A stretch of 13,906 nucleotides of DNA from a bacterium (GTDB lineage: Bacteria > Chloroflexota > Dormibacteria > Aeolococcales > Bog-877): assembly GCA_021798435.1 (NCBI GenBank), contig JAJZGN010000028.1:1-13906 (forward strand), in the 5' to 3' direction. Positions 1 through 7,239 of this stretch are shown in pieces. The notes below the pieces were generated by a model. That model ran no database searches and was not told the origin of the DNA. It worked only from the letters and a program-made list of their open reading frames with translations. Numbering within the stretch: position 1 is the first letter of the stretch; each line of letters opens with the position of its first letter. A program made the position numbers and the translations under genes.

Positions 1-1604
1 ACCAGGCGGACTACCGAAGGGCTGACGGTCCCGCTGGAACTGGTGACGAGCAGGTTGGCACGGACGGCGTTCACCACGCTGTTGGTCGCTGACTGGGCCA
101 GCGAGGCGCCCAGAACGGCGACGGAGGAGACCACCGCCAGCCCCACCATCAGGGCCGTGGCGCCCTGGGCCGTGCGCCGGGGATCCCGCACGGTGTTCGC
201 TCGCCCGAGACGGCCGGCCACTCCCAGCATGCGCACCAACGGGCTCCCCAGGACCTGCGCCGACGGCCCGGCGGCAAGGGGTGCCAGCATGGCCGCCGCG
301 ATGAAGAGGCCGGCCGCACCGAGCCCCACCAGGGTGACGTTGGAGGTGGGGAGTCCGTAGCCGAGGACGGCCAGGGCCACCACGGCGCCGCAGCCTCCTG
401 CCAGGACTCGCCTCCCGCGGGTGGCCGCGGGGTCGATCGGACCCGGCACCAGCGCCACCACCGGCGGGATCCTGACCGCCCGCAGAGCCGGGTTGACCGC
501 GGACAGGACCGTGACACCCACCCCCACCGCCAAGCCGACCGCCACCGTGCGGGCGCCGAACACCAAGGGGCCCGCCGGCAGGGGCACCCCGAGCCCGCTG
601 AGGAGAGCCGGGAGGCCCAGGGCGACCAGGACCCCGAGTCCGACGCCCAGCGCTGACGCCAAGAGTCCCACCAGCGCAGACTCCAGCAGCACCGAGCCGA
701 GAACCTGGCCGCGACTGGCCCCGAGGACGCGGAGCAGGGCCAGTTCCCTGGTCCTCTGCCCGACGATGATGGAGAAGGTGTTGAAGATGGTGAACGCGCC
801 CACGAAGAGCGCGATGAATCCGAAGATGAGCAGCGCCGCCGAGACCGGCGCCAGCGCCTGGGTCGAGTTGCCGGTCTGTTGCCGCGCCACCTCCCGACCG
901 GTGAGCAGGGTCAGGCCGGGCGGCAGGACCTGATCGATGGCCCGCCCCACCGCGGCCTGGTTGGCACCCGCCTTGGTCGCAATGTCGATCGCGTAGAGCT
1001 GGCCCTCGGCCCCGAAGAGCCGCTGCGCTGTCGGCAGGCTGAAGGCGGCAAAGGTCGCTCCCGGCACCGCGCCCGCCCCGATCAGCCGGGCGATCCCCGA
1101 GATGGTGAACGTCTGCGGTGAGCCGGGGAGGAGGACGCGGACCCGGTCGCCGACGGCGAAGTTGTATCTCTGAGCCGTGACCGCGTCCATCACCACCTCA
1201 TGGGGGCCGGTCGGAGCGCTTCCGGATGTCAACCGGAACGCTGACATCCGAGCGATGGGATCGAATGTCAGTCCGATCGCCGGCTCCAGGCCGGTCTTCA
1301 CGGGCGCCCCGTCGCGCTGGACGAATTGGGCGTAGCCGCTCACCGATCCCTCCGCCGCCGCCACCCCTGGCACCCCGCGCACCTCCGCCAGGACCGACTG
1401 GGGGATGTTCTGAACCCCCTGGGCCTGCACCTCGAAATCCAGGTGCCGGTAGACGTTGCCGTAGAGGGAGGCGATGGTCCCGTTCAGGGTGTCGGTCAGC
1501 ACCAGGGTTCCCGCGATGAAGGTGACACCCAGGATGACCGAGATGGCGGTGAGCGCCAGCCGCAGCTTGTGGGCCAGCAGAGTGCGCAGCGTCACCCGGA
1601 TCAT
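1..1604 (-). CDS. ABC transporter permease, FtsX/MacB family (C-terminus cut off by window edge)
   Basis: Membrane subunit of an ABC exporter of the lipoprotein/antimicrobial-peptide type, acting in the cytoplasmic membrane with the ATPase encoded just before it. About 534 residues are visible with no stop. An N-terminal membrane segment (about residues 15-40, after the basic motif LLAHKLRLALT) is followed by a long extracytoplasmic domain (about 45-245). A first FtsX core of three membrane segments follows (about 250-277, 305-335, 353-373) with the motif QRTRELALLRVLGAS. Two more segments lie near 400-417 and 422-444, and a second FtsX unit begins near 470 with NTVRDPRRTAQGATALMVGL. Family members with two FtsX units are usually about 800-850 residues, so roughly 300 are missing. 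The ATG lies 1 base after the ATPase stop, suggesting translational coupling. The frame is intact throughout. The substrate cannot be read from the sequence. Confidence 0.9.
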   Translation of the reverse strand, partial: MIRVTLRTLLAHKLRLALTAISVILGVTFIAGTLVLTDTLNGTIASLYGNVYRHLDFEVQAQGVQNIPQSVLAEVRGVPGVAAAEGSVSGYAQFVQRDGAPVKTGLEPAIGLTFDPIARMSAFRLTSGSAPTGPHEVVMDAVTAQRYNFAVGDRVRVLLPGSPQTFTISGIARLIGAGAVPGATFAAFSLPTAQRLFGAEGQLYAIDIATKAGANQAAVGRAIDQVLPPGLTLLTGREVARQQTGNSTQALAPVSAALLIFGFIALFVGAFTIFNTFSIIVGQRTRELALLRVLGASRGQVLGSVLLESALVGLLASALGVGLGVLVALGLPALLSGLGVPLPAGPLVFGARTVAVGLAVGVGVTVLSAVNPALRAVRIPPVVALVPGPIDPAATRGRRVLAGGCGAVVALAVLGYGLPTSNVTLVGLGAAGLFIAAAMLAPLAAGPSAQVLGSPLVRMLGVAGRLGRANTVRDPRRTAQGATALMVGLAVVSSVAVLGASLAQSATNSVVNAVRANLLVTSSSGTVSPSVVRL

Positions 1605-1605
1605 C

Positions 1606-2409
1606 TCAGTGCCTCAGCCGTCGCATCTGGTCGAGGACGGCATCCGCGGTGGGGCTGGCCAGGTCGCCGACCAGCGCCCCGTCGGCGAGGAAGACCACCC
1701 GGTCGGCGTGGGCGGCGGCATTCGGGTCGTGGGTCACCATCACCACCGTGTGCCCGAACTCCCCCACGGCCTCTCTGAGAAAGGCCAGCGTCTCCGCAGC
1801 CGCGTTGGAGTCGAGGTTGCCGGTGGGCTCGTCGGCAAATATCAGCTCTGGACGGCCGACCAGCGCTCTGGCACAGGCAACTCTCTGCTGCTGGCCACCT
1901 GAGATCTCCGTGGGCCGCTGCCGCAGTTGGTCACCGATCCCGAGCCGCCCAACCACCTCATCGAGCCATTCCTGGTCGACCCTGCGTCCGGCCAGTCCCA
2001 GGGGCAAGGTGATGTTCTCCCGAACCGTCAGCGCGGGGACGAGATTGAACGATTGGAAGATGAACCCGATGCGGTCGCGCCGCAATCGGGTGAGCCCGGC
2101 GTCGTCGAGGAGCCCCACCTCCTCCCCGCCGAAGAACACCTGCCCGGAGGTGGGCAAGTCGAGGCCCGCCAGACAGTGCATGAGCGTCGACTTCCCTGAA
2201 CCGGACGGCCCCATGACCGCGGTGAAGCGGCGACTTTCGAATCCCAGTGTGACTCCGGCCAGGGCCTGGATCAGGTTGCCACCCCTCCCGTACGTCTTCA
2301 CCAGGTCGACGGCCCGAACCACGGGCCCCTCGGAGATCGCGGCGGGCTCCCCGTGATGGGGCGATCCAGGCTGGCCAATCACTGCGTCGGACACTGGCGC
2401 CTCCCCCAT
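1606..2409 (-). CDS. ABC transporter ATP-binding protein, MacB/LolD-like
   Basis: Cytoplasmic ATPase that would power the FtsX-type permease encoded immediately downstream. It has 267 residues, with an N-terminal extension of about 30 residues before the conserved fold. Visible motifs are Walker A GPSGSGKST (67-75), Q-loop FIFQSFNL (117-124), signature ISGGQQQR (169-176), Walker B with catalytic Glu LIFADEPTGNLDS (189-201) and switch His VMVTHDP (223-229). The DEPTGNLDS form is typical of the MacB/LolD/FtsE branch. The ATG at 2409 has no strong Shine-Dalgarno sequence, and in-frame starts inside the variable first 30 residues are possible, so the exact N-terminus is uncertain. It is the first gene of a two-gene minus-strand operon and is divergent from a two-component system that probably regulates it. 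Confidence 0.95.
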   Translation of the reverse strand: MGEAPVSDAVIGQPGSPHHGEPAAISEGPVVRAVDLVKTYGRGGNLIQALAGVTLGFESRRFTAVMGPSGSGKSTLMHCLAGLDLPTSGQVFFGGEEVGLLDDAGLTRLRRDRIGFIFQSFNLVPALTVRENITLPLGLAGRRVDQEWLDEVVGRLGIGDQLRQRPTEISGGQQQRVACARALVGRPELIFADEPTGNLDSNAAAETLAFLREAVGEFGHTVVMVTHDPNAAAHADRVVFLADGALVGDLASPTADAVLDQMRRLRH

Positions 2410-2624
2410 GGTCCAAAGGTTCTGACCCTGGCCCCCGGCAGCGGGGCCGCCAGGCGGCAGCTGGTCGATCCCTGCCGGGCCGGGAGCCGCGACGGTGCAT
2501 TCACGAAATGGCGGCTGCGATCGGCGAGCGCCCTCCCTGGGTCTGACGACGGGCGCAGCCCCAGGAGTCCAGCTCTGGAGCCCAGGTCAGCCTCTCGCCG
2601 AGTCAGGGAGGTCGGCACCGGGTG

Positions 2625-2654
2625 AACGTACGCCGGGGTCTGGCGCTCTGTCAT
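2625..2654 (-). promoter_or_regulatory. Candidate promoter of the ABC exporter operon
   Basis: On the minus strand, ATGACA (2654-2649, five of six bases of the -35 consensus) is followed after 18 bases by TACGTT (2630-2625), which fits the loose TANNNT -10 of high-GC Gram-positives. Transcription would start near 2617, giving a leader of about 208 bases. The GGGTTGA repeats lie just upstream of the -35 box, where an activator would bind. The -10 is a weak match, so this is tentative. Confidence 0.35.
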
Positions 2655-2660
2655 CACCCA

Positions 2661-2705
2661 ACGGGTTGATTGACGGGTTGACCTCGCCCCGGTCCCTCAA
2701 CCCGG
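2661..2705. repeat. GGGTTGA repeat element, putative response-regulator binding site
   Basis: ACGGGTTGA occurs twice as a direct repeat (2661-2669 and 2673-2681, start-to-start distance 12 bases). An inverted copy, TCAACCCGG, sits at 2697-2705. The repeats are seen directly in the sequence. Their position between an exporter and its adjacent NarL-type two-component system suggests binding by that regulator, either activating the exporter promoter or controlling its own; this role is inference. Confidence 0.5.
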
Positions 2706-2736
2706 CCGGGGGGACGACAAATCGGCTGAGCGTGGC

Positions 2737-2742
2737 TAAGGT
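2737..2742 (+). promoter_or_regulatory. -10 box for leaderless transcription of the histidine kinase gene
   Basis: TAAGGT is followed by 6 bases and then the GTG start at 2749, the spacing expected when transcription begins at the start codon itself. There is no convincing -35 box. The AAGG within it could instead act as a ribosome binding site with an 8-base spacer, so the two readings cannot be separated from sequence alone. Confidence 0.4.
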
Positions 2743-2748
2743 TGGACC

Positions 2749-4023
2749 GTGCCCAGCCCGGCTCCGGACTCAGACCTGGCCACCCTTCCCGACCTCCGCC
2801 CTCCCCAGCGTCGGGTCGCCGCTCTGCTCCCCAGCCCGTCCCAGGTGGAGTGGCTGCTGCACCTGGGCTTGCTGCCCCTGACCCTGGCCCAGGTCGTATT
2901 CACCCAACAGCCTGGCCCCCACCCGGAGCTCCTGTCCGCGTCGCTGGTGGTCGCGAGCCTTGCGTGGGTGGGCTGGCTCTGGGTCTGGCCGTGGCGCTCC
3001 GAGACCTTCGGCGGCAGCACCCGGGCCGCCTTGCTGCTGGTGGTCATCGCCTTCGCAAGCGGGTTCGCGACCTTGGTTGACGGGCCGGGATGGTCCGCCA
3101 ACCTGCTCGCCGGCGCGGTCCTGGAGGCCGGGGCGAGGGCGAGGTGGCGGACGGCGTCTGGTGTGCTGCTGAGTGGCGGCCTGGGTTTGGCAACCGGCGG
3201 CTGGCTGCTGGGCAGGGCCGCCATCGGCATCTTCGGGCAGCTTCCCACAGAGCTCTATGTCGTCTTCTACCTCTTCCTCTGCGGCTGCCTCTTGCTCACC
3301 GGGCTGGCCCGGGGTCTGCGGCGCGAGCAGCTCGCCCAGGCGCGCCTGCTTCTCTCGCAGCGGCAGGACGTGATGGCGGCGCGGGAGCGGGCCGCGGCCC
3401 TTGGGGAGCGCAGCCGGATCGCCCGGGAAATTCACGATATCCTGGCCCACTCCCTGGCCGACCTGGCGATTCAGCTGGAGCTTGCCGACGCCCTCCTCAG
3501 CGACAGCGGAGATCGCAGCGGCGCCCTGGAGCGCGTGCGCCACGCCCATCGTCTGGCCTCGGACGGCCTGGAGGAAACCCGCCGCGCCATCCACGCGCTG
3601 CGGAGCGACGCCCCGCCCCTGCCCGAGGCTCTCGCGGCCATGGTGAACGCCTATCACCGGTCCGGGAGCAGTGTGGACCTCCAGGTCGAGGGAAGCCCAC
3701 GGCCGCTGGCGGCCGCGTCCGGACTGGCCATGCTGCGGACGGCCCAGGAGGCGCTGGCAAACTCCCACCAGCATGCGGCTGGCCAGCCAGTGCACGTGGG
3801 GCTCTCGTACCAGCCCGGCCGGGTGGCTCTGTCGGTGAGGTCCGGCACCCGGATGTCACAGTCCCCGGGACCCAGGAAGGATGGAGGCCCGCCGCCCCCG
3901 GCCGCCGTCGGAGGTGGGTACGGGCTGGCGGGCATGCGCGAGCGGCTGCTCCTGGTCGGCGGAACCCTGGCCGCAGGGCCGGGTCGCGACGGCTGGTCGG
4001 TGATTGCCGAGGTCCCGGGGTGA
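2749..4023 (+). CDS. Sensor histidine kinase, NarL-partner (HisKA_3) type
   Basis: Membrane-bound kinase that would autophosphorylate and pass phosphate to the adjacent response regulator. It has 424 residues. Hydrophobic segments near 33-50, 61-82, 92-110, 118-126/137-162 and 169-187 form a membrane sensor region with no obvious large extracellular domain, followed by a coiled linker (190-220). The dimerisation/phosphorylation motif RSRIAREIHDILAHSL (221-236) carries the expected phospho-His at 229. The ATPase domain has an N-box-like EALANSHQHA (334-343) and GGGYGLAGMRERL (388-400). The usual DxG of the ATP-binding G1 box is not apparent: the equivalent stretch reads LSVRSGTRMS (361-370) and is followed by a proline/glycine-rich insertion. 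The kinase may therefore bind ATP unusually or be weakened. The GTG start is supported by the -10 box 6 bases upstream. It overlaps the regulator gene by 4 bases. Confidence 0.93.
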   Translation: MPSPAPDSDLATLPDLRPPQRRVAALLPSPSQVEWLLHLGLLPLTLAQVVFTQQPGPHPELLSASLVVASLAWVGWLWVWPWRSETFGGSTRAALLLVVIAFASGFATLVDGPGWSANLLAGAVLEAGARARWRTASGVLLSGGLGLATGGWLLGRAAIGIFGQLPTELYVVFYLFLCGCLLLTGLARGLRREQLAQARLLLSQRQDVMAARERAAALGERSRIAREIHDILAHSLADLAIQLELADALLSDSGDRSGALERVRHAHRLASDGLEETRRAIHALRSDAPPLPEALAAMVNAYHRSGSSVDLQVEGSPRPLAAASGLAMLRTAQEALANSHQHAAGQPVHVGLSYQPGRVALSVRSGTRMSQSPGPRKDGGPPPPAAVGGGYGLAGMRERLLLVGGTLAAGPGRDGWSVIAEVPG

Positions 4024-4706
4024 CCCGGGACCGGGTGCGGGTGGTGATTGTGGACGATCAGACGAGCGTCCGGGATGGACTGGTCGCCCTGCTCACGACA
4101 GTGCCCGAGCTGGAGGTGGTGGGCTCGGCGGGGAACGGCACCTCGGCGCTGGAGCTCATTGAGCTCGAGGCGCCCGACGCCGTTCTGATGGACCTGCGCA
4201 TGCCGGGCCTGGATGGCGTGCAGACTACCGAACGGCTGGCCCGGGACCACCCGGACATCGCCGTGGTGGTGCTCACCACCTACGCCGACGACGAGTCCGT
4301 GCTCGCCGCCCTGAGGGCGGGCGCCCGGGGCTACCTCACCAAGAACGCCACCCGGGCCGACATGGCCCGCGCCCTGCAGGCGGCGGTGGCGGACCACGTG
4401 ACCCTGGACCGGCAGGTGCAGCGCTCGCTGGTGTCGGCCGCCACCCGGGGCGAGCGGCTGGACGCCGCCTCGGTGGCCCCTCCCGGAGGGTGGCCAGCCG
4501 GGCTGACCGAGAGGGAGGGGGAGATCCTCTGCCTGATCGGAGCGGGGCTCAGCAACCGGGACATCGCCGCTCGGCTGTTCATCGGCAACGCCACCGTCAA
4601 GACCCACGTGAATCGCATCTTCTCCAAGATCGAGGTCCGGGATCGCAGCGCGGCCGTCGCCTACTGGCGGCGGTGGCGGGGCCCGGGAGAGGCCGACACG
4701 ACCTGA
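4020..4706 (+). CDS. Response regulator, NarL/LuxR family
   Basis: DNA-binding regulator that would receive phosphate from the upstream kinase. It has 228 residues. The receiver domain (about 6-125) has the acidic pair D12-D13, phospho-acceptor D58 in LMDLRMPG, switch T86 in VVVLTTYADD and K108 in GYLTKN. A linker leads to a LuxR-type helix-turn-helix (about 160-217) with LTEREGEILCLIGAGLSNRD and NATVKTHVNRIFSKI. All key receiver residues are present, so it should be functional. I chose the GTG at 4020, which overlaps the kinase stop (GTGA) and has GAGG 7 bases upstream. The receiver fold begins with VRVVIVDD right after it. The likely target is the divergent ABC exporter promoter region. Confidence 0.95.
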   Translation: MTRDRVRVVIVDDQTSVRDGLVALLTTVPELEVVGSAGNGTSALELIELEAPDAVLMDLRMPGLDGVQTTERLARDHPDIAVVVLTTYADDESVLAALRAGARGYLTKNATRADMARALQAAVADHVTLDRQVQRSLVSAATRGERLDAASVAPPGGWPAGLTEREGEILCLIGAGLSNRDIAARLFIGNATVKTHVNRIFSKIEVRDRSAAVAYWRRWRGPGEADTT

Positions 4707-4833
4707 CCGGGCCGCGGCGACCCGCTCGCGGCCTCGCCCCTGGAGGCCGCCGTGAACTGCCGCTGAGATCACCTCATTGACCCCATCCGGGGGGCGCCCG
4801 GGTCCGGTTGCGAGGGACACCGGCCCGATACCA

Positions 4834-4839
4834 TAATCT
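4834..4839 (+). promoter_or_regulatory. -10 box for leaderless transcription of the ArsR-rhodanese gene
   Basis: TAATCT, close to the -10 consensus, is followed by 7 bases and then the GTG at 4847. A possible weak -35 (TTGCGA, 4808-4813) lies 20 bases upstream, which is a long spacing. The box decides the start: an in-frame TTG at 4808 would lie inside or upstream of the promoter, so GTG 4847 is preferred. Confidence 0.5.
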
Positions 4840-4846
4840 AAGGATC

Positions 4847-5548
4847 GTGAGACCATTGGCTCAGATTCGCAAGGCGCCCATCGACCTGGAGCGATCCCTT
4901 CACGAGCAGTACGCGCGCCTGGGCCGGGCGATGGCGAACCCTGGCCGCGTTGCCCTGCTGGAGTCGCTGTGCCAGGCGGAGCGCACGGTCGAGGATCTTG
5001 CCTCCGCGGTGGGCATGAGCTTCAAGAACACGTCGGCCCAATTGCGGGAGCTGCGACTGGCGGGTCTGGTGGAGGCTCGGCGAGATGGCACCCGCGTCCA
5101 CTACCGCGTCGCTGATGAGTCGGTGTGCGCCTTCCTGGCCGACCTTCGGCAGCTGGCTCGCCGGCGCCTCGCGGAGGTGGATCGGCTGGTCCGGGACTGG
5201 ATCGAGCCGCCGGGCGGCCTGGAGCCGATGCGCCGGGCCGAGTTGCTGGAGCGCATGGCGAGGGATGAGGTGGTGGTGTTTGATGTGCGCCCGCGGGAGG
5301 AGTACCGCGCCGGCCACATCCCGGGCGCCCGGTGTGTTCCGCTGGAGGAGCTGGACGCCGGGTTGGCCGGGCTGCCGGCGGAGGTCGAGGTGGTGGCCTA
5401 CTGCCGGGGCCCGTTCTGCGTCCTGGCGCCCGAGGCGGTCAGGGTGTGCCGAGCGCGCGGAGTGCGCGCCAGGCAGCTGGAGGAGGGATTCCCGGAGTGG
5501 CGCTGGGCCGGGCTCCCGGTCGCGATCGGTGCGGAGGCGGCGGCGTGA
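4847..5548 (+). CDS. ArsR-family regulator fused to a rhodanese domain
   Basis: Predicted transcriptional regulator that senses reactive sulfur or transfers sulfane sulfur. It has 233 residues. The winged-helix ArsR domain (about 18-117) contains the recognition region FKNTSAQLRELRLAGLVEA (59-77) and the wing RRDGTRVHYRV (78-88). A rhodanese domain follows (about 130-228) with FDVRPREEYRAGHIPGA (145-161) and the active-site loop YCRGPFC (185-191), with C186 as likely catalytic cysteine. The ArsR part has two cysteines, C42 and C94. ArsR-type persulfide sensors (SqrR, BigR) use a cysteine pair, but I cannot confirm these are equivalent. It is the first gene of an operon with a DsrE-like protein and an SQR-like enzyme, fitting autoregulated control of sulfide metabolism. 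The in-frame TTG at 4808 would add 13 residues and is less likely. Confidence 0.9.
   Translation: MRPLAQIRKAPIDLERSLHEQYARLGRAMANPGRVALLESLCQAERTVEDLASAVGMSFKNTSAQLRELRLAGLVEARRDGTRVHYRVADESVCAFLADLRQLARRRLAEVDRLVRDWIEPPGGLEPMRRAELLERMARDEVVVFDVRPREEYRAGHIPGARCVPLEELDAGLAGLPAEVEVVAYCRGPFCVLAPEAVRVCRARGVRARQLEEGFPEWRWAGLPVAIGAEAAA
5533..5537 (+). promoter_or_regulatory. Ribosome binding site fixing the DsrE-like gene start
   Basis: GGAGG lies 7 bases before the GTG at 5545. It supports this start over upstream in-frame codons that would lie inside the regulator gene. Confidence 0.6.
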
Positions 5549-5898
5549 CCCGGGTGTTGGTGGTGTTGAACGATCCCCCGTACGGGAGCGAGCGGTCCTG
5601 GAACGGGCTGCGCCTGGCTGGCGAGCTCGCCCGCACGGAGGGAGTCGAGGTCAGGGTGTTCTGCTTCGGGGACGCCGTCGGGTGCGCGGTGGCAGGGCAG
5701 GTCGTCCCCGACGGCTGGTACCACCTCGACCGGATGGTCGCCGGGATACTCCACCATGGCTCCGAGGTGGGCTGCTGCGGGACCTGCCTGGATGCCCGGG
5801 CGATGGGCGCGACTGCGCTGGTCGAGGGGGCCCGCCGGGCGACTCTGAAGGAGGCGTCCGAGTGGGTGATCTGGGCCGACAGGGTGGTCACCTTCTGA
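5545..5898 (+). CDS. DsrE/TusD-like sulfur-carrier family protein
   Basis: Small cytoplasmic protein of the DsrE family, whose members carry sulfur as a cysteine persulfide. It has 117 residues, a normal length. It begins with the strand-loop VTRVLVVLNDPPYGSERSWN typical of the fold. The conserved cysteine loop is GCCGTCLDARAM (76-87), with C77, C78 and C81; C78 or C81 is the likely sulfur-binding residue. C40 and C47 are additional cysteines. The frame stays open upstream, but the GTG at 5545 overlaps the regulator stop by 4 bases (GTGA) and has GGAGG 7 bases before it. Lying between an ArsR-rhodanese regulator and an SQR-like oxidoreductase, it probably accepts or delivers sulfane sulfur in that pathway. 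There is no sign of partner TusB/TusC or DsrF/DsrH genes. Confidence 0.88.
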   Translation: MTRVLVVLNDPPYGSERSWNGLRLAGELARTEGVEVRVFCFGDAVGCAVAGQVVPDGWYHLDRMVAGILHHGSEVGCCGTCLDARAMGATALVEGARRATLKEASEWVIWADRVVTF

Positions 5899-5956
5899 TG
5901 GCCACGGCCTCCTCCGAGCGCCCTCTGGGAGCCCCAATCGCTCCCGGGCGGGTCCG

Positions 5957-7171
5957 GTGGCCGTCAGAGTTCTGATCCTGGGCGGGTCGTTCGGGGGCCT
6001 CGCCGCGGCCCGCGAGTTGCGGCGCGCAGCGGGGCCGGACCGGGTGGAGATAACCCTCATCGCCCGCGACCCGCGCTTCACCTTCATCCCCTCGCTCCCC
6101 TGGGTGGCGCTGGGGTCCCGGACCCTGGCCCAGATCTCCTTTGACCTGTCGGAGACGCTAAGGGCGCAGCGGATCACCTTCGCCCACGAGACGGTGCTGG
6201 GCATAGATGGCGATCACCAGGTGGTCTCGACCGATCGGGCCCAGTATGACTACGACTTCCTGGTGGTGGCCACCGGACACCGCAGTGCCAACGAGGCGGT
6301 AGCCGGCCTCGGCCCCGGCGACGGCCCGGGCCACTCGCCGATGTCCCCACCCGAGACCGAGGAGCTGGCGGCGGCGGTGCAGGGCCTGCTCGAGAGCCCT
6401 GGGCCGGTCGTGGTCGGAGCGGCGCCTGGTGCCAGCTGCATCGGGCCCGCCTACGAGCTTGCCTTCGGGCTGGACCACCTGCTGCGGAGCCGGAGGCAGC
6501 GCCACCTGGTCCCGATCACCTTCCTCACCCCAGAGCCCTTCCTTGGGCACCTCGGTATGGGCGGCGCCGGCAAGATCCGCCAGCTGCTGGAGGGCGCGCT
6601 GGAGGAGCGGGACATCGCCTACCGCACCTCGGCCGCCGTCACCAGGATCTCCGCGGGGGCGGTCGAGGTCGAGGGAGCCGGGCCGATCCCCTCGGTCCTC
6701 TCGATCGTGATCCCACCCCTCGCGGAGGTGTCTGCGGTGGCGGGCAGCCCCGGGCTGGCCAACCCCAAGGGGTTCGTGCCCGTGGATTCCCGCTACCGCC
6801 ATCCTCGCCTTGACGGCGTCTACGCGGTGGGAGTGGCGGTGGCCATGGCGCCGGCTGACGAGACCGAAGTTCCTGTCAACTTTCCCAAGACCGGCCACAT
6901 GACCGAACAGATGGCGGTGATCGCCGCCCGGGACATCGTGGCCCGGGTCCGCGGTCGTGACGGTGAGCCCGCCGAGCTCTCCGCCCGCTGCGTCATGGAC
7001 ATGGGCGACCGCGGCCTCTATATGTCGGTCGACCCGGTGCGCCCTCCCCGGAACCGGATCCCGGCCGTGAGTGAGGGACGCCGCTGGCGGCTGGTCAAGC
7101 TCGGCTTCGAGCGCGCCTACCTATGGTCCGCCCGGCACGGGCACCGCCTGCCGACCGCCCTCGGCTGGTGA
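5957..7171 (+). CDS. Sulfide:quinone oxidoreductase-like FAD-dependent enzyme
   Basis: Predicted membrane-associated flavoprotein that oxidises sulfide to sulfane sulfur and passes electrons to quinone. It has 404 residues. The FAD-binding Rossmann motif VLILGGSFGGLAAARELR (5-22) is at the N-terminus, with LVVATGHR (102-109) as the second dinucleotide-fold motif. The stretch GAAPGASCIGPAYELAFG (154-171) and the motif CVMDMGDRG (345-353) match the regions that hold the two catalytic cysteines of SQR; C161 and C345 are the only cysteines in the protein. NFPKTGHMTEQMA (308-320) is another SQR-like signature. A third cysteine found near position 128 in some SQR types is absent. The GTG start follows the DsrE-like gene after 58 bases, with only a weak GGGCGGG ribosome site. 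The first residues run directly into the FAD fold, so the start is reasonable. An NDH-2-type quinone reductase is the alternative, but the cysteine pattern favours SQR. Confidence 0.85.
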   Translation: MAVRVLILGGSFGGLAAARELRRAAGPDRVEITLIARDPRFTFIPSLPWVALGSRTLAQISFDLSETLRAQRITFAHETVLGIDGDHQVVSTDRAQYDYDFLVVATGHRSANEAVAGLGPGDGPGHSPMSPPETEELAAAVQGLLESPGPVVVGAAPGASCIGPAYELAFGLDHLLRSRRQRHLVPITFLTPEPFLGHLGMGGAGKIRQLLEGALEERDIAYRTSAAVTRISAGAVEVEGAGPIPSVLSIVIPPLAEVSAVAGSPGLANPKGFVPVDSRYRHPRLDGVYAVGVAVAMAPADETEVPVNFPKTGHMTEQMAVIAARDIVARVRGRDGEPAELSARCVMDMGDRGLYMSVDPVRPPRNRIPAVSEGRRWRLVKLGFERAYLWSARHGHRLPTALGW

Positions 7172-7222
7172 GTCCGGCGGGTCCGCGTTCCCTCGACGGG
7201 CTGGGGGCATCCGCCCTGGCCG

Positions 7223-7239
7223 CTGCCCCGCCGGGGCAG
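7223..7239 (+). terminator. GC-rich hairpin downstream of the SQR-like gene
   Basis: A perfect 7-bp stem, CTGCCCC/GGGGCAG, with a 3-base loop, starts 51 bases after the SQR stop. There is no T tract after it, so it is not a classical intrinsic terminator. T-less hairpins of this kind are often proposed as terminators in high-GC bacteria. Confidence 0.35.

Larger units (their letters stand above)
2410..2748. promoter_or_regulatory. Divergent control region between ABC exporter and two-component system
   Basis: This 339-base stretch has no convincing gene; the open frames in it lack family motifs and look like high-GC background. It separates the minus-strand exporter operon from the plus-strand kinase/regulator operon, so it should hold both promoters. 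I see a candidate minus promoter (2625-2654), a repeated element (2661-2681, with an inverted copy at 2697-2705) and a kinase-side -10 box (2737-2742), listed separately. If the minus promoter is right, the exporter mRNA has a leader of about 200 bases, for which I could identify no riboswitch class. Confidence 0.6.

Noticed and set aside
2379..2657. 92-codon minus-strand frame in the exporter leader
   Set aside because: Overlaps the ATPase start in another frame and has no family features; likely background in GC-rich DNA.
3090..4019. Extended upstream reading of the response regulator frame (538 codons in all)
   Set aside because: The upstream part runs out of frame through the kinase gene and is low complexity. 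The receiver domain begins right after GTG 4020, which has a ribosome site.
2770..4856. Long minus-strand frames opposite the kinase and regulator (341 and 400 codons)
   Set aside because: Antisense shadows of clear two-component genes, rich in Gly, Arg, Pro and His with no domain.
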